DNA from: Theionarchaea archaeon
Lineage (GTDB): Archaea; Methanobacteriota_B; Thermococci; Methanofastidiosales; SZ-28-30
Direction: 5' to 3'
NCBI GenBank assembly: GCA_018992685.1
Contig: JACVGT010000011.1
Location: forward strand, 1 to 64,000
Length of the DNA stretch: 64,000 bases
In this document: piece after piece, positions 8,492 to 16,995 of the stretch
Position numbering within the stretch: position 1 is the first letter of the stretch
How the letters are laid out: every line of letters starts with the position of its first letter
Position numbers and translations under genes: made by a program
The notes under the pieces: model-generated
What the model saw: the letters and a program-made list of their open reading frames with translations, nothing else
Told to the model about the DNA's origin: nothing
The model's database searches: none

Positions 8492-10906
8492 ATGCCTGAG
8501 CAATCATCGAGGAACTCTGTCCTGTTTCAGAATGTGGAGCAGGTCTTGGGAAGAAGAGAGCAGTTGAGTACAAAACTGGAAACCCTCTCACACGTCCTGG
8601 GTAAGCTCGTTGATCACGATTATTATGGTATCGTTTTTAATGCGTCCTACACTCATGAAATGTCAGAGATCTCAACAGCGCTTTCCTCGAGAATTAGAGA
8701 CACAGATGCCACCTTCTGTACTGTGTCGCTCCAGGAGATGGGCTCTGAGCCCAAGGTGCTTTCATGTAAAGATATCTCATCCTTTTTTTCTGGAATTGGT
8801 GCTTCTTTTCCTCTGAGAGAATCCTTGGCCCACTGCGCTGTCGTACCGCTTTCTGTGGATGGATTGCTTGGCCTCTTCTGTGTATTCAGAAGATCCTTAT
8901 TCTCAGACATAGAACTGGAACAGATATCCCTGTTTTCGGCCCAATTAGCGAATGCGATAGTCTTCCATCTTTATTCTTTACAGGAAGGCAGAATCAAATC
9001 TCTTCCCTTTGAGGAATCTAAAGATTACTATGAGAGCATGATTCATACTACAGAAGACATGATATTCACCGTCAGTTTGGAAGGACGATTTGTTTTTGCT
9101 AACAGGAAGGTCACAGAGATTATGGGTAGCGATCTTGTGGGAAAGCATTTCGAAGAAGTTGTTGTTCCTGGATACCGTGAGAAAGTGAAAGAGGAGTTTG
9201 AGAAACGCAAAAAAGGTAAGACATCTTCCGGGTACAGGATCCAGGCTTTCGACAAATCAAGTGAAAGAGTATGGCTTGAAATCAATTCGAATCCTCTATT
9301 CAAGAACGGGCAGATCGTGGGAGTATGTGGAAGTGCAAGGGACATAACTCATCAGATGCAGATTGAGCAGCAGAGGACTCATCTCACCATGATTGCCAAT
9401 GATATCCTTCAGCGAAAGAATCTGACAGAAATCATGGAAACGGTTGCCATCGCCATTCGTGAGCATTGTGGGTTTCAGAGGGTCCTCATTTCTCTGCTGG
9501 ATGACAATTTCGAGGCTGTTCATCTGGCTTTCGCCGGACTCACTGAAGAAGAGAAAGCTCAGGCATACCAGCGTCATCTTTCTCCGGAGCAGAGGAGAAG
9601 CATCTTTCAAGGTAAGTTCAAAGTTGGTCACTCCTATTACATCCCGCATGACCAGACTCCGTGGAGGGAACTGGGTGTTCAGAGCAGAATGAGCCCGGAA
9701 CAGATGAAAGACTGGCATCCCGATGATTTTCTGTTTATTCCCTTTTACGGAGAAGAGAAGAAGGCAATTGGACTGATTTCCGTAGATGACCCGATTGATG
9801 GGAGAGCACCCACTGCTGAGGCCCTGGCCCCGGTGGAACTGTTTGCCACCCAGGCCGCCATAGCCATTGAGAATGCTCGACTGTATGAACAGATCAGCCA
9901 CCATGCGGAAGATCTGGAATCCAAAGTAGTACAGAGAACTCGTGCCCGGGAAGCGCTGCTGGAGACCAACTATCTGCTGCGGGGGACCACCAGCTGGGAC
10001 AAAGGGATGAAGATTATCCTGGAAGGCATTACAAAAGGACTTGGATTTGAGAATGCTGAGTTGTTTCTAATCAATGAAAGCAAGAAGATTCTGGAAAACA
10101 TCGCTGTCGTCGGTACAGAGAAGAAACAAGATATTTCCTTGAATGACATGGGATATGTGGCTGCACAGTGTGTAGCTCAAAAGAAGCCAATCAATGTTAA
10201 GGATGCATCAGAACATGTTTCGAAACAGATAGATCCTGTCCTGGAATCTTTTGCATGGGTTCCCATCATGACCCAGGACGAGGTGCTGGGAGTAATTTCA
10301 GTGTATAATCAGATTTCCGGACGCCCCATTTCAGATGAACAGCTGGATGATCTGCTACTGTTCGCCAACCAGGCAGCTCATTTTGTGGAAAGTACACGGT
10401 TCCTGTTCAGTCCAGTTGTGGAGAATACACTCCCCACTGAAATGAAGTACAGGCTGGAATCGGGAGAGAGCTATCTGGTGGAGAGTGCCCAGCCTGCAGA
10501 AGCATTTGATATCTTTCGTGATGCGGTGACGCATGGGATACAGGGATTCTCTATCTGCAGAATGCATCCAAAGAAGGTCAGACACAAGTTTGATCTTAAG
10601 AGAACTCCCATTTTGTGGCTTTCTACCATCGAGGCAGAAGACACGGTAGATCCCAAAGATCTGGCAAAGATCAACCATATGCTCAACGAATTTTTGAAGC
10701 GGGCTTCTGAGTCTATTCTTCTGGTGGAAGGGTTGGAATATTTGATCATTCAGAACAATTTTGAGAAGGTAGTCAAGGCGCTGCATTCACTGAATGACTA
10801 TGTCACTATGTCCAATTCTCGGCTGCTCGTGCCAATCAATCCCAAGACCCTCTCAGAAAAAGAGCTCAGCATTTTGGAAAAGGAATTCATGGTATTCAAG
10901 AAGTGA
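8492..10906 (+). CDS. Multidomain PAS/GAF sensor protein with C-terminal DUF835
   Basis: An 804-residue cytoplasmic signalling protein with no membrane segment. Domains in order: a GAF-like region at about residues 45-160; a PAS domain at about 175-290 (YYESMIHTTEDMIFTVSLEGRF start, and an associated VWLEINSNPLF/GSARDITH end); a GAF domain at about 295-470; a short helical linker; a second clear GAF at about 490-635; and a C-terminal DUF835 domain at about 650-800. It has no histidine-kinase, cyclase or receiver domain. DUF835 is an archaeal domain commonly attached to PAS/GAF sensors and found near RAD55-type ATPases, and a RAD55 ATPase gene is divergent from this one. The output mechanism is therefore unknown and may act through protein-protein contact. 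The signal could be a small ligand or redox state; nothing in the sequence decides. Confidence 0.85.
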   Translation: MPEQSSRNSVLFQNVEQVLGRREQLSTKLETLSHVLGKLVDHDYYGIVFNASYTHEMSEISTALSSRIRDTDATFCTVSLQEMGSEPKVLSCKDISSFFSGIGASFPLRESLAHCAVVPLSVDGLLGLFCVFRRSLFSDIELEQISLFSAQLANAIVFHLYSLQEGRIKSLPFEESKDYYESMIHTTEDMIFTVSLEGRFVFANRKVTEIMGSDLVGKHFEEVVVPGYREKVKEEFEKRKKGKTSSGYRIQAFDKSSERVWLEINSNPLFKNGQIVGVCGSARDITHQMQIEQQRTHLTMIANDILQRKNLTEIMETVAIAIREHCGFQRVLISLLDDNFEAVHLAFAGLTEEEKAQAYQRHLSPEQRRSIFQGKFKVGHSYYIPHDQTPWRELGVQSRMSPEQMKDWHPDDFLFIPFYGEEKKAIGLISVDDPIDGRAPTAEALAPVELFATQAAIAIENARLYEQISHHAEDLESKVVQRTRAREALLETNYLLRGTTSWDKGMKIILEGITKGLGFENAELFLINESKKILENIAVVGTEKKQDISLNDMGYVAAQCVAQKKPINVKDASEHVSKQIDPVLESFAWVPIMTQDEVLGVISVYNQISGRPISDEQLDDLLLFANQAAHFVESTRFLFSPVVENTLPTEMKYRLESGESYLVESAQPAEAFDIFRDAVTHGIQGFSICRMHPKKVRHKFDLKRTPILWLSTIEAEDTVDPKDLAKINHMLNEFLKRASESILLVEGLEYLIIQNNFEKVVKALHSLNDYVTMSNSRLLVPINPKTLSEKELSILEKEFMVFKK

Positions 10907-11028
10907 ACATTTCTTCTAAAGGACAAAAGGATGAAGTCACGACACTGACACTGGTGGAGTGTTGTGCCTGTCCGAATCTGTTCTTTCTTGAGAGTGCTGT
11001 TCATTTCAGAGGATCAATCAATGCTTAG
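10903..11028 (+). CDS. Possible 41-residue Cys-containing ORF overlapping the sensor stop
   Basis: A GTG at 10903 overlaps the sensor stop codon in a GTGA arrangement, typical of coupled genes. It opens a 41-residue frame containing VECCACPN and ending SINA, whose last 4 bases overlap the end of the convergent AMP phosphorylase gene. There is no Shine-Dalgarno and I know no homologue. It may be chance; the start/stop overlap and the cysteine cluster are the only reasons to list it. Confidence 0.2.
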   Translation: MNISSKGQKDEVTTLTLVECCACPNLFFLESAVHFRGSINA

Positions 11029-12542
11029 CCCACGAACTGCAGAAGCATGTGGTTTTCCCACCTGTCAATGACTCCCATCATAGCACTCTCACGGGCAATT
11101 CTTTCCGCTTGCTGGAGCTTGTGGGATTTTTCAGCAAAAATCTCCATTAGGACGTCGCCCTCCTGAACCATGGTTCCCATCTTTTTGTACAATCTGACTC
11201 CTGCTCCTGTGTCTCTTGGACATCCCGCGGCTGTGGCTATCCTGACCAGTGAGGGGTTGTCGATCCATCTTACAATTCCAGGACTTTCAGCATAGATTCT
11301 TGTCACGTGGCTCCCTACTGCTATGTCATCAGGGTCGACATCCGGATCACCACCTTGGGCAGCAATAATTTCCCTGAGTTTTGCATCAGCTTTCTTTTGT
11401 TCCAGTGCTTTTTGGGCCATGAGCCTTCCCTCTTCTCTTGAGTGAGCTTTTCCAACCAGTGATAGCAAGATTCCACACAAAGAGGTTACCTTTTCCTTCA
11501 AGTCCGAACTTTCACTGGAGGAAATCGCTTTCAGAGCTTCCCGTGCTTCCAATGCGGGGCCGATGCAGTGTCCAATGGGCTGTTCCCCCAGGGTAATTCC
11601 GCACTGTATGTTCAGATCAAGTTTTTTCCCGATATTGACAAACTGGTCTGCCAGTCTGTGAGCTTTCTCAGGAGTTTTTATCTTAGCATCAGACCCCGTG
11701 GGAATGTCAATCACCACATGAGTCGCTCCTACACTCTTCTTCTTGCTGAGAATAGAAGCCAGTAACAGAGGGTCAACCCCCAACGGATGCTCAATTTGTA
11801 TCAACAGGTCATCTGCAGGTGCCAGGTCCAGTGCTCCTCCCCATACCAGGCACCCATTCGTTTTTCGTGTTACTTCTTCAATCTCTTCCAGGCCCAGCTC
11901 CACTGGCATGAGCATTTCCGCCCTGTCAGCTGTTCCTGCAGGAGAGGTAATGGCTCGGGATGAGGTTTTCGGAATTAGTAGCCCCAGAGATGCGATGACT
12001 GGTACCACCAGCAGGCTGGTCTTATCCCCCGGGACTCCTCCAACACTGTGCTTGTCACACACCACATCCCCGAAGGTCATGATGTCACCAGTTTCCACCA
12101 TAGCTTCTATCAGTGATGTGGATTCTCCCATGGACAGTCCTTTCAAGTGAAGGGCCATGATGAAAGCCGTCAATTCCAGATCATTCAGGTTTCTTTCTAC
12201 CACATCTCTTATGATTTCTCTGATTTCTTCTCCTGTTAATTCAATTCCTTCAATCTTGCGGCGAATGTATTCCTTTGATTTGAGTGGACGTCGGGCGGAC
12301 ACTTCGACCTGCTGTCCTGTCCTCACACCCAGCTTTTCCTTAATCTCATCGAAAATGCCAATTTCACCAGGGCGGACAAATCGTTCTGATGTGTTGATCA
12401 CAGCGGTGACTGAACCAGATTCGGCTTCAATAACAACGCGGTCCAGAGAATAAACACCTAATTCAAGTGCATCCTGTAAATTAAGGACGGCAACAGTCTT
12501 CCCGCCAGTATCAAGATCGTATGGTTTCACTGTCATTTTCAT
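11025..12542 (-). CDS. deoA: AMP phosphorylase
   Basis: A 505-residue member of the thymidine/AMP phosphorylase family. It has the archaeal N-terminal extension (about 85 residues), then the helical domain and the family signature DKHSVGGVPGDKTSLLVVP that binds phosphate, followed by SSRAITSPAGTADRAE. The archaeal long form phosphorolyses AMP (also CMP, UMP) to ribose-1,5-bisphosphate plus base, feeding the AMP pathway with ribose-1,5-bisphosphate isomerase and type III RuBisCO. Those partner genes are not in this window. The start is MKM at 12542; a second ATG two codons in is equally possible, and no clear Shine-Dalgarno precedes either. It stands alone, convergent with the sensor gene. The family assignment is firm; the substrate follows from the length class. 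Confidence 0.92.
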   Translation of the reverse strand: MKMTVKPYDLDTGGKTVAVLNLQDALELGVYSLDRVVIEAESGSVTAVINTSERFVRPGEIGIFDEIKEKLGVRTGQQVEVSARRPLKSKEYIRRKIEGIELTGEEIREIIRDVVERNLNDLELTAFIMALHLKGLSMGESTSLIEAMVETGDIMTFGDVVCDKHSVGGVPGDKTSLLVVPVIASLGLLIPKTSSRAITSPAGTADRAEMLMPVELGLEEIEEVTRKTNGCLVWGGALDLAPADDLLIQIEHPLGVDPLLLASILSKKKSVGATHVVIDIPTGSDAKIKTPEKAHRLADQFVNIGKKLDLNIQCGITLGEQPIGHCIGPALEAREALKAISSSESSDLKEKVTSLCGILLSLVGKAHSREEGRLMAQKALEQKKADAKLREIIAAQGGDPDVDPDDIAVGSHVTRIYAESPGIVRWIDNPSLVRIATAAGCPRDTGAGVRLYKKMGTMVQEGDVLMEIFAEKSHKLQQAERIARESAMMGVIDRWENHMLLQFVG

Positions 12543-12619
12543 AGCGTATTTTAGGAGCCATTCTTAATTAACCTTTTCCAGCCACATCTTTCTATACTCG
12601 GTTCATCATTCCTTTTTCC

Positions 12620-12692
12620 TGAAGCTACTATCGCGACCGAAACTTTTATATACCTCTGCACATAAGAAGTTACGCTTGCAGTAGTAGCTTCA
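12620..12692. promoter_or_regulatory. Promoter flanked by an 11-bp perfect inverted repeat
   Basis: A strong TATA element (CGAAACTTTTATATACC, about 12637-12653) is flanked by TGAAGCTACTA (12620-12630) and its exact reverse complement TAGTAGCTTCA (12682-12692). The downstream arm lies at or just after the expected transcription start. This layout suits an operator for a dimeric regulator of the thiol-relay operon, or a 5' leader element. Regulator unknown. Confidence 0.5.
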
Positions 12693-12717
12693 AGCGATCA
12701 TGGAAAGGAGGGACACT

Positions 12718-14478
12718 ATGGCTAGCAGCCTTCCAGTAACTGCAGAAAGAAGAGTACGAAGAAGACCCCAAGAAGTAGATGAATCTGAGGAACGGAAATC
12801 AGAGTCAGAGTCTGAACCATGTCCCTACAGAATAACAGGAAAAGCATGGACCAGGTTTGCTCTGTCTTTTGTTGTACTATACGCGGTGCTGGCAGCTTCC
12901 ATATTCAGCGTATTTGCGTTCCAGGATCAGTCACCTGCTCTCATTCAGGGAGTGGGAGAGAGAGAAGTCACGCCAGGCGGTGAAGCAAGTTTTACCATCC
13001 AGGTGAAGAACCCCTCAATCCTGAAGAAGGATATTACCCTAAACCTGGAGAAAGACCTGCCTTCTGGATGGATGGCGAGTTTCTGTGATGAAACCCAATG
13101 CTTCTTTGAAAGCTGTTCTGTAACCCTGGATTCGCTTGGAGAGAAGTCCTATTTTGTTCATGTGATCACTGACGAAACAGGTCAGGCAGGAACTGTATCA
13201 GTTGAAATGGTTCACCAAGGTGAAATTCAGAAAGACATTACTTTCACAGTTACTACTACAAAACAGGCAGATTTCACCTTAGAACTAACCAGCAGCGAAA
13301 GAGAGCTCTCTGAAGTTGCATTTGATGTGCTCATCGTGAATACCGGCAATGTTGAGGACTCATTTACCGTATCCCTGCCTCCTGGTGTTGCAGCTCGCGT
13401 CAGTGAGGATGCAGTCACCCTGAAACCTGGAGAAAAAAAGGAATTGACTGTCTATATTGAGGGCTCCTCGGCTGTCAATACGTCACTCATCGTGACCTCA
13501 CGAGAGGGTGTATCCAGGACGTTGTACTTGATCAATGAACAGGCCCTGACCTATGATTTCGAAATGTATGCTGCCAAGGACTTCTACATCGAGGAAGAGG
13601 AGGCCACCATCAGCTTTGACATCATTAATACAGGAGATGCTCCTGACACCTTTAGTGTCAGTGCTACCTGCCTTGCCCCTGAATGGGAGGTGGCGTGCAC
13701 ACCTCAGGCTCTTGATCTTGAAGCGAAAAAATCAGGACGAATAGTCCTCTCAGTAAAGAGAGGAAAAGGAAAGAGCGCTTCCATCATTGCAACTGCCTCG
13801 TCAACCAGCGGACTGTCAAAGAACATAAAGCTGAATATTTTCTTGCAGGAAACCCAGGGAAAAACTGTTCTGGCGGAGTATTTCACCGGCACCTGGTGCT
13901 ACGTGTGCGGTTACGGGGAAAGGGCGCTGAGGCAGCTGGCAGAAGAAATAGAGAACCTTATTGTCCTGGTCTATCATCTGAAAGACGATATTGAAACCTC
14001 AGGCAGTGCAAAGCGGGCCACAGGACTGTATGGATTCACTGACACCGTGTCTACGCTGGTGGTCAACGGAACAAAGTATGCGTACTACTCTTCAGGTGGG
14101 GAAGGAGCCATCTATTTCAAGTACAAGAAGATTATCGAAGAGATGATGGCAGAGCCTTTGAAGGCCGAAATCTATGTATCTGGACGTACGGTGGAAAGTG
14201 TGGCCTACATTACGGCAGAAATCCACTCCTATACTTCAGGTACCTACGATGTGTATTTTGTCCTGTTCAAGAACAACTTCGAGTACCGTGGTGAAATCAA
14301 GCAGTACATCGTGAGAGATGTCACCGGTCCGCAAAGGGTCACGCTCCTGGGAGAAGTCCTTGTATCCACAGAGTTTATATTACCTGCAGGCGAACCCTAT
14401 GAAGGGTATGGTGTGGTGGTCATCATACAGGACCCCCGGACCCTAGAAGTGCTTCAAGCTACGCAATACATGTTATAG
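12718..14478 (+). CDS. Membrane-anchored extracytoplasmic thioredoxin-fold protein with NEW3/CARDB-like domains
   Basis: A 586-residue protein with a charged cytoplasmic tail (about 45 residues), one transmembrane helix (FALSFVVLYAVLAASIFSVFAF) and a large exterior part. Residues about 80-375 form two or three tandem beta domains resembling NEW3/CARDB modules (TPGGEASFTIQVKNP, LEKDLPSGWMASF, LKPGEKKELTVYI). A thioredoxin-like domain follows from about 380, with its redox pair in TWCYVCG at Cys394 and Cys397, and a final beta region. The combination suggests a surface oxidoreductase receiving or passing electrons via the CcdA protein two genes on. I chose the ATG at 12718 because AGGAGGGAC is ideally placed; an ATG at 12700 lacks a Shine-Dalgarno. 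First gene of a three-gene operon with 11- and 9-base gaps. Substrates are unknown. Confidence 0.75.
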   Translation: MASSLPVTAERRVRRRPQEVDESEERKSESESEPCPYRITGKAWTRFALSFVVLYAVLAASIFSVFAFQDQSPALIQGVGEREVTPGGEASFTIQVKNPSILKKDITLNLEKDLPSGWMASFCDETQCFFESCSVTLDSLGEKSYFVHVITDETGQAGTVSVEMVHQGEIQKDITFTVTTTKQADFTLELTSSERELSEVAFDVLIVNTGNVEDSFTVSLPPGVAARVSEDAVTLKPGEKKELTVYIEGSSAVNTSLIVTSREGVSRTLYLINEQALTYDFEMYAAKDFYIEEEEATISFDIINTGDAPDTFSVSATCLAPEWEVACTPQALDLEAKKSGRIVLSVKRGKGKSASIIATASSTSGLSKNIKLNIFLQETQGKTVLAEYFTGTWCYVCGYGERALRQLAEEIENLIVLVYHLKDDIETSGSAKRATGLYGFTDTVSTLVVNGTKYAYYSSGGEGAIYFKYKKIIEEMMAEPLKAEIYVSGRTVESVAYITAEIHSYTSGTYDVYFVLFKNNFEYRGEIKQYIVRDVTGPQRVTLLGEVLVSTEFILPAGEPYEGYGVVVIIQDPRTLEVLQATQYML

Positions 14479-14489
14479 GAGGAAATATC

Positions 14490-14939
14490 ATGAGTCGAAA
14501 GAGAGATATGTTCATTGGAATGACATTCCTCGCAGTGCTGGGAGTATCGTGCTTCTACGTACTGGGAGGGAACGAGAACGGCCCCACGGGTTACCCCTTC
14601 TCATCGAATTGGGTATGGAACGATTATGAAAAGGTGATGCAGCAGGCCCGGGCTGAGAATAAATACGTGGTGATCGATTTCTGGGCTGTGTGGTGCGATG
14701 AGTGTAAGAAAATGGATAGGGTAGCCTTCAGAGATCCTGAGGTATGTCGCTTGCTGGATGAATGTGTCCTGCTGAAAGTGGATGTAGATATCTCGCCTCA
14801 GCTGAAATCCGAATTCCGGGTGATGGGTATGCCCACCGTGGTGATTGTGTCTCCCGAAGGTGATGAAGTCATGAGGGCAGTTGGATATCAGACCACAGAA
14901 CAGATCACGAGACTCTTGACGGAGGTTCTTGGATCATGA
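14490..14939 (+). CDS. Secreted/membrane-anchored thioredoxin (DsbD gamma-like)
   Basis: A 149-residue protein with an N-terminal hydrophobic helix (MFIGMTFLAVLGVSCFYVLGG) and then a thioredoxin fold. The active site is FWAVWCDECKKM (Cys69, Cys72), the later cis-proline is in MGMPTVVIV, and the sequence resembles the C-terminal domain of DsbD and related TlpA/thioredoxin_7 proteins. It would act on the outer face, shuttling reducing equivalents from the membrane protein CcdA encoded next to it to substrate proteins, possibly including the thioredoxin-domain protein encoded just upstream. AGGAGG precedes the ATG. Operon position and short spacing make the functional link strong, though the direction of electron flow is inferred from DsbD-type systems. 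Confidence 0.85.
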   Translation: MSRKRDMFIGMTFLAVLGVSCFYVLGGNENGPTGYPFSSNWVWNDYEKVMQQARAENKYVVIDFWAVWCDECKKMDRVAFRDPEVCRLLDECVLLKVDVDISPQLKSEFRVMGMPTVVIVSPEGDEVMRAVGYQTTEQITRLLTEVLGS

Positions 14940-14948
14940 GGTGGTACC

Positions 14949-15641
14949 ATGGATGATGTGGGATTAGTCACTGCTTTCTTGTATGGAATGCTCTCCTTTG
15001 TTACTCCCTGCATTCTTCCTCTGGTGCCTGCGTATATCACCTACATAACAGGGGTGGACTTAGAGACGTTGCAGAAAGGTGGGATAGGGAGAAAGGTTAT
15101 TTTCCTGAATTCTTTGCTATTTGTCATGGGATTTTCGATTATTTTCATGCTGTTGGTGATCCCAGCTAATGTAGTGGGGAATCTCCTCTTGCAGTACCAG
15201 GTTTGGATTCAGCGCATTGCAGGGGTTATTATTGTGGTGTTTGGACTGCATATTGCAGGGATTATCAATATTGGAATATTGAATGTGGAGAAAAAGCTGC
15301 ATCTGACTGAAAAACCCCGAGGATATTTCGGTTCCCTGGTTATCGGCATGACCTTCGCTCTGGGCTGGTCCCCGTGTATTGGACCGATTCTGGCTTCAAT
15401 TATTCTAATAGCTTCTACCCAGTCCATGAGTACAGGAGTACTGCTTCTGGGAGTGTATTCTGCTGGACTGGCGATTCCCTTTCTGGTGGTTGGACTCATG
15501 ATTGGTCATTTCCTGGAATACTACCAGGGCATTCTGAAGCACACACGGGAGATCATGCTGGTGTCGGGACTGGCGCTGGTTTTCGTTGGCGGGCTGATGA
15601 TTCTGGGATTGTTTCAGAGGTTCTTTTCTGTGCTTGGTTAA
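14949..15641 (+). CDS. ccdA: CcdA/DsbD-type thiol electron transporter
   Basis: A 230-residue membrane protein with about six transmembrane helices. It has the two conserved motifs that carry the redox cysteines of the family: FVTPCILPLVPAYI (Cys21) in the first helix and WSPCIGP (Cys143) in the fourth. CcdA proteins move reducing equivalents from cytoplasmic thioredoxin across the membrane to exterior thioredoxins. It is the third gene of the operon after two exterior thioredoxin-fold proteins, giving a complete relay (cytoplasm, membrane, surface). GAGGTGG precedes the ATG, 9 bases after the previous stop. A role in cytochrome c maturation is the alternative but no cytochrome genes are nearby. 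Confidence 0.92.
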   Translation: MDDVGLVTAFLYGMLSFVTPCILPLVPAYITYITGVDLETLQKGGIGRKVIFLNSLLFVMGFSIIFMLLVIPANVVGNLLLQYQVWIQRIAGVIIVVFGLHIAGIINIGILNVEKKLHLTEKPRGYFGSLVIGMTFALGWSPCIGPILASIILIASTQSMSTGVLLLGVYSAGLAIPFLVVGLMIGHFLEYYQGILKHTREIMLVSGLALVFVGGLMILGLFQRFFSVLG

Positions 15642-15722
15642 GATGACTGATAGCTGCAACGGGCAAGAATCAGCGTACCAGAATGTTTATAATGAACCTC
15701 AGGTATTCCCACACGTGACTCC

Positions 15723-16856
15723 ATGAAGATTGCTCTTATCCAGAATGTTACGCTCAATGATCACCGGTCAGTTCACTCTCATCATGTTGCCTGTGAGTTA
15801 TGCAGGCGGGGTGTGGATGTGGATGTCATCGTGCAGAAGACGGAAGAGGAGCTCCAATATACAGAAAGACCGTATCAGCTGATAGAACTCCCCGGAGAGA
15901 CGTACTCCATCAAAGGACAACTCCAGTTCATTCTGAATTCATATCATCACCTGAAAGGGGCAAGGTACGATGTTATCCATGCGAAAAATCCTTTTTCTTC
16001 TCTTTTCTCTGCAGTACTCTTGAAAGAATTGGGGAAAATTGATTCCCGAATTGTATATGATATGAGGGGGTTGTGGATAGAATTTGGCGCTGACACGGGT
16101 AAGTTCCCTTCTTTCTTGAAGCATGGACTTGAGATGGTGGAAGAGATGCTCATCAAGAAGTGTGATCAGATGGTGGCTATATCATCCTCATTGCAGGAAA
16201 TCCTCTGCAGGAAAGGAGTTCCGAGCAGCAAGGTGACAGTGATTGTGGGAGCGGGAATTGATATTCAGAAGATACAGTCGCTGGAACCCGTGCTTTTTTC
16301 TGAGGGTCTGGCCAATTTAAAGCGTGTTGGCTATGTGGGCACCATTAGTGTCGCCAGAGAGTCTCATAAGATCATAGAGGCATTTGAGACAATTAATCGC
16401 GATGATTGTGCCCTGCTGATGATTGGCCCCGTTATAGAGCCTGAGATTTTTGACGATTTGACCAGATACAGAGAGAGAATCGTGCTACCAGGGTTTGTCC
16501 CCCAGTATGCGGCACTTGAATATCTGAAATCCTGCCAGGTGGCTATTTCCTATCACGACATTGAGAGTCCCGCCTATACGGTGGCTGTTCCATCCAAGAT
16601 TCTGGAATACATGGCTGCAGGGATTCCCATCGTGGCCACCGACCACCAAATGTACAGGAATATACTGGAAGATGGGAGGACTGCAGTTCTGACAAGTCAG
16701 AATCCTCATGATTTTGCTCGTGGCATTGAATATGTGCTGGAAAACCCGGAGGTTGGCGAGAAAATGGCAGAGAATGCCAAAAGAGAAGCAGAGAAGTTTT
16801 CTATACAGAAGGTTGTGGATCAGTTGATGGCAGTATACGAGAGCGTTCTGAAATAG
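15723..16856 (+). CDS. Glycosyltransferase family 4 protein
   Basis: A 377-residue GT-B fold glycosyltransferase. The N-terminal half opens with MKIALIQNVT and has a Rossmann pattern and DVIHAKNPF. The C-terminal half has the nucleotide-sugar binding segment with GxVG (RVGYVGTISVAR) and the family EX7E region (ESPAYTVAVPSKILEYMAAGIPIVAT). Such retaining enzymes transfer a sugar from a nucleotide donor to glycans, lipids or small molecules; donor and acceptor cannot be predicted. It stands alone between the thiol-relay operon and the convergent subtilisin gene; a TATA box (GAATGTTTATAATG, 15681-15694) is about 35 bases before the ATG. Likely cell-surface glycan or lipid glycosylation. Confidence 0.85.
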   Translation: MKIALIQNVTLNDHRSVHSHHVACELCRRGVDVDVIVQKTEEELQYTERPYQLIELPGETYSIKGQLQFILNSYHHLKGARYDVIHAKNPFSSLFSAVLLKELGKIDSRIVYDMRGLWIEFGADTGKFPSFLKHGLEMVEEMLIKKCDQMVAISSSLQEILCRKGVPSSKVTVIVGAGIDIQKIQSLEPVLFSEGLANLKRVGYVGTISVARESHKIIEAFETINRDDCALLMIGPVIEPEIFDDLTRYRERIVLPGFVPQYAALEYLKSCQVAISYHDIESPAYTVAVPSKILEYMAAGIPIVATDHQMYRNILEDGRTAVLTSQNPHDFARGIEYVLENPEVGEKMAENAKREAEKFSIQKVVDQLMAVYESVLK

Positions 16857-16962
16857 CCGTGCATCACTCGCGAGGATATTCGATTTACGGTGGATAAAAT
16901 TTGTTGTGGACATTGAAGACAATCAGTTTCTCATGGGTTGATTGTGAAAAGGAACCCAGAGG

Positions 16963-16982
16963 AAACAAAAAAAGAAAAAAGA
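16963..16982 (-). terminator. T-tract terminator of the subtilisin gene
   Basis: On the minus strand, about 15 bases after the protease stop, there is a run of Ts broken by single Cs (plus-strand A-rich 16965-16980). T-runs like this end transcription in archaea without a hairpin. Confidence 0.55.
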
Positions 16983-16995
16983 GAATCTGCGTTGT

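Noticed and set aside
8287-8499. 70-codon frame before the sensor gene
   Set aside because: It covers the sensor promoter and start and has no Shine-Dalgarno.
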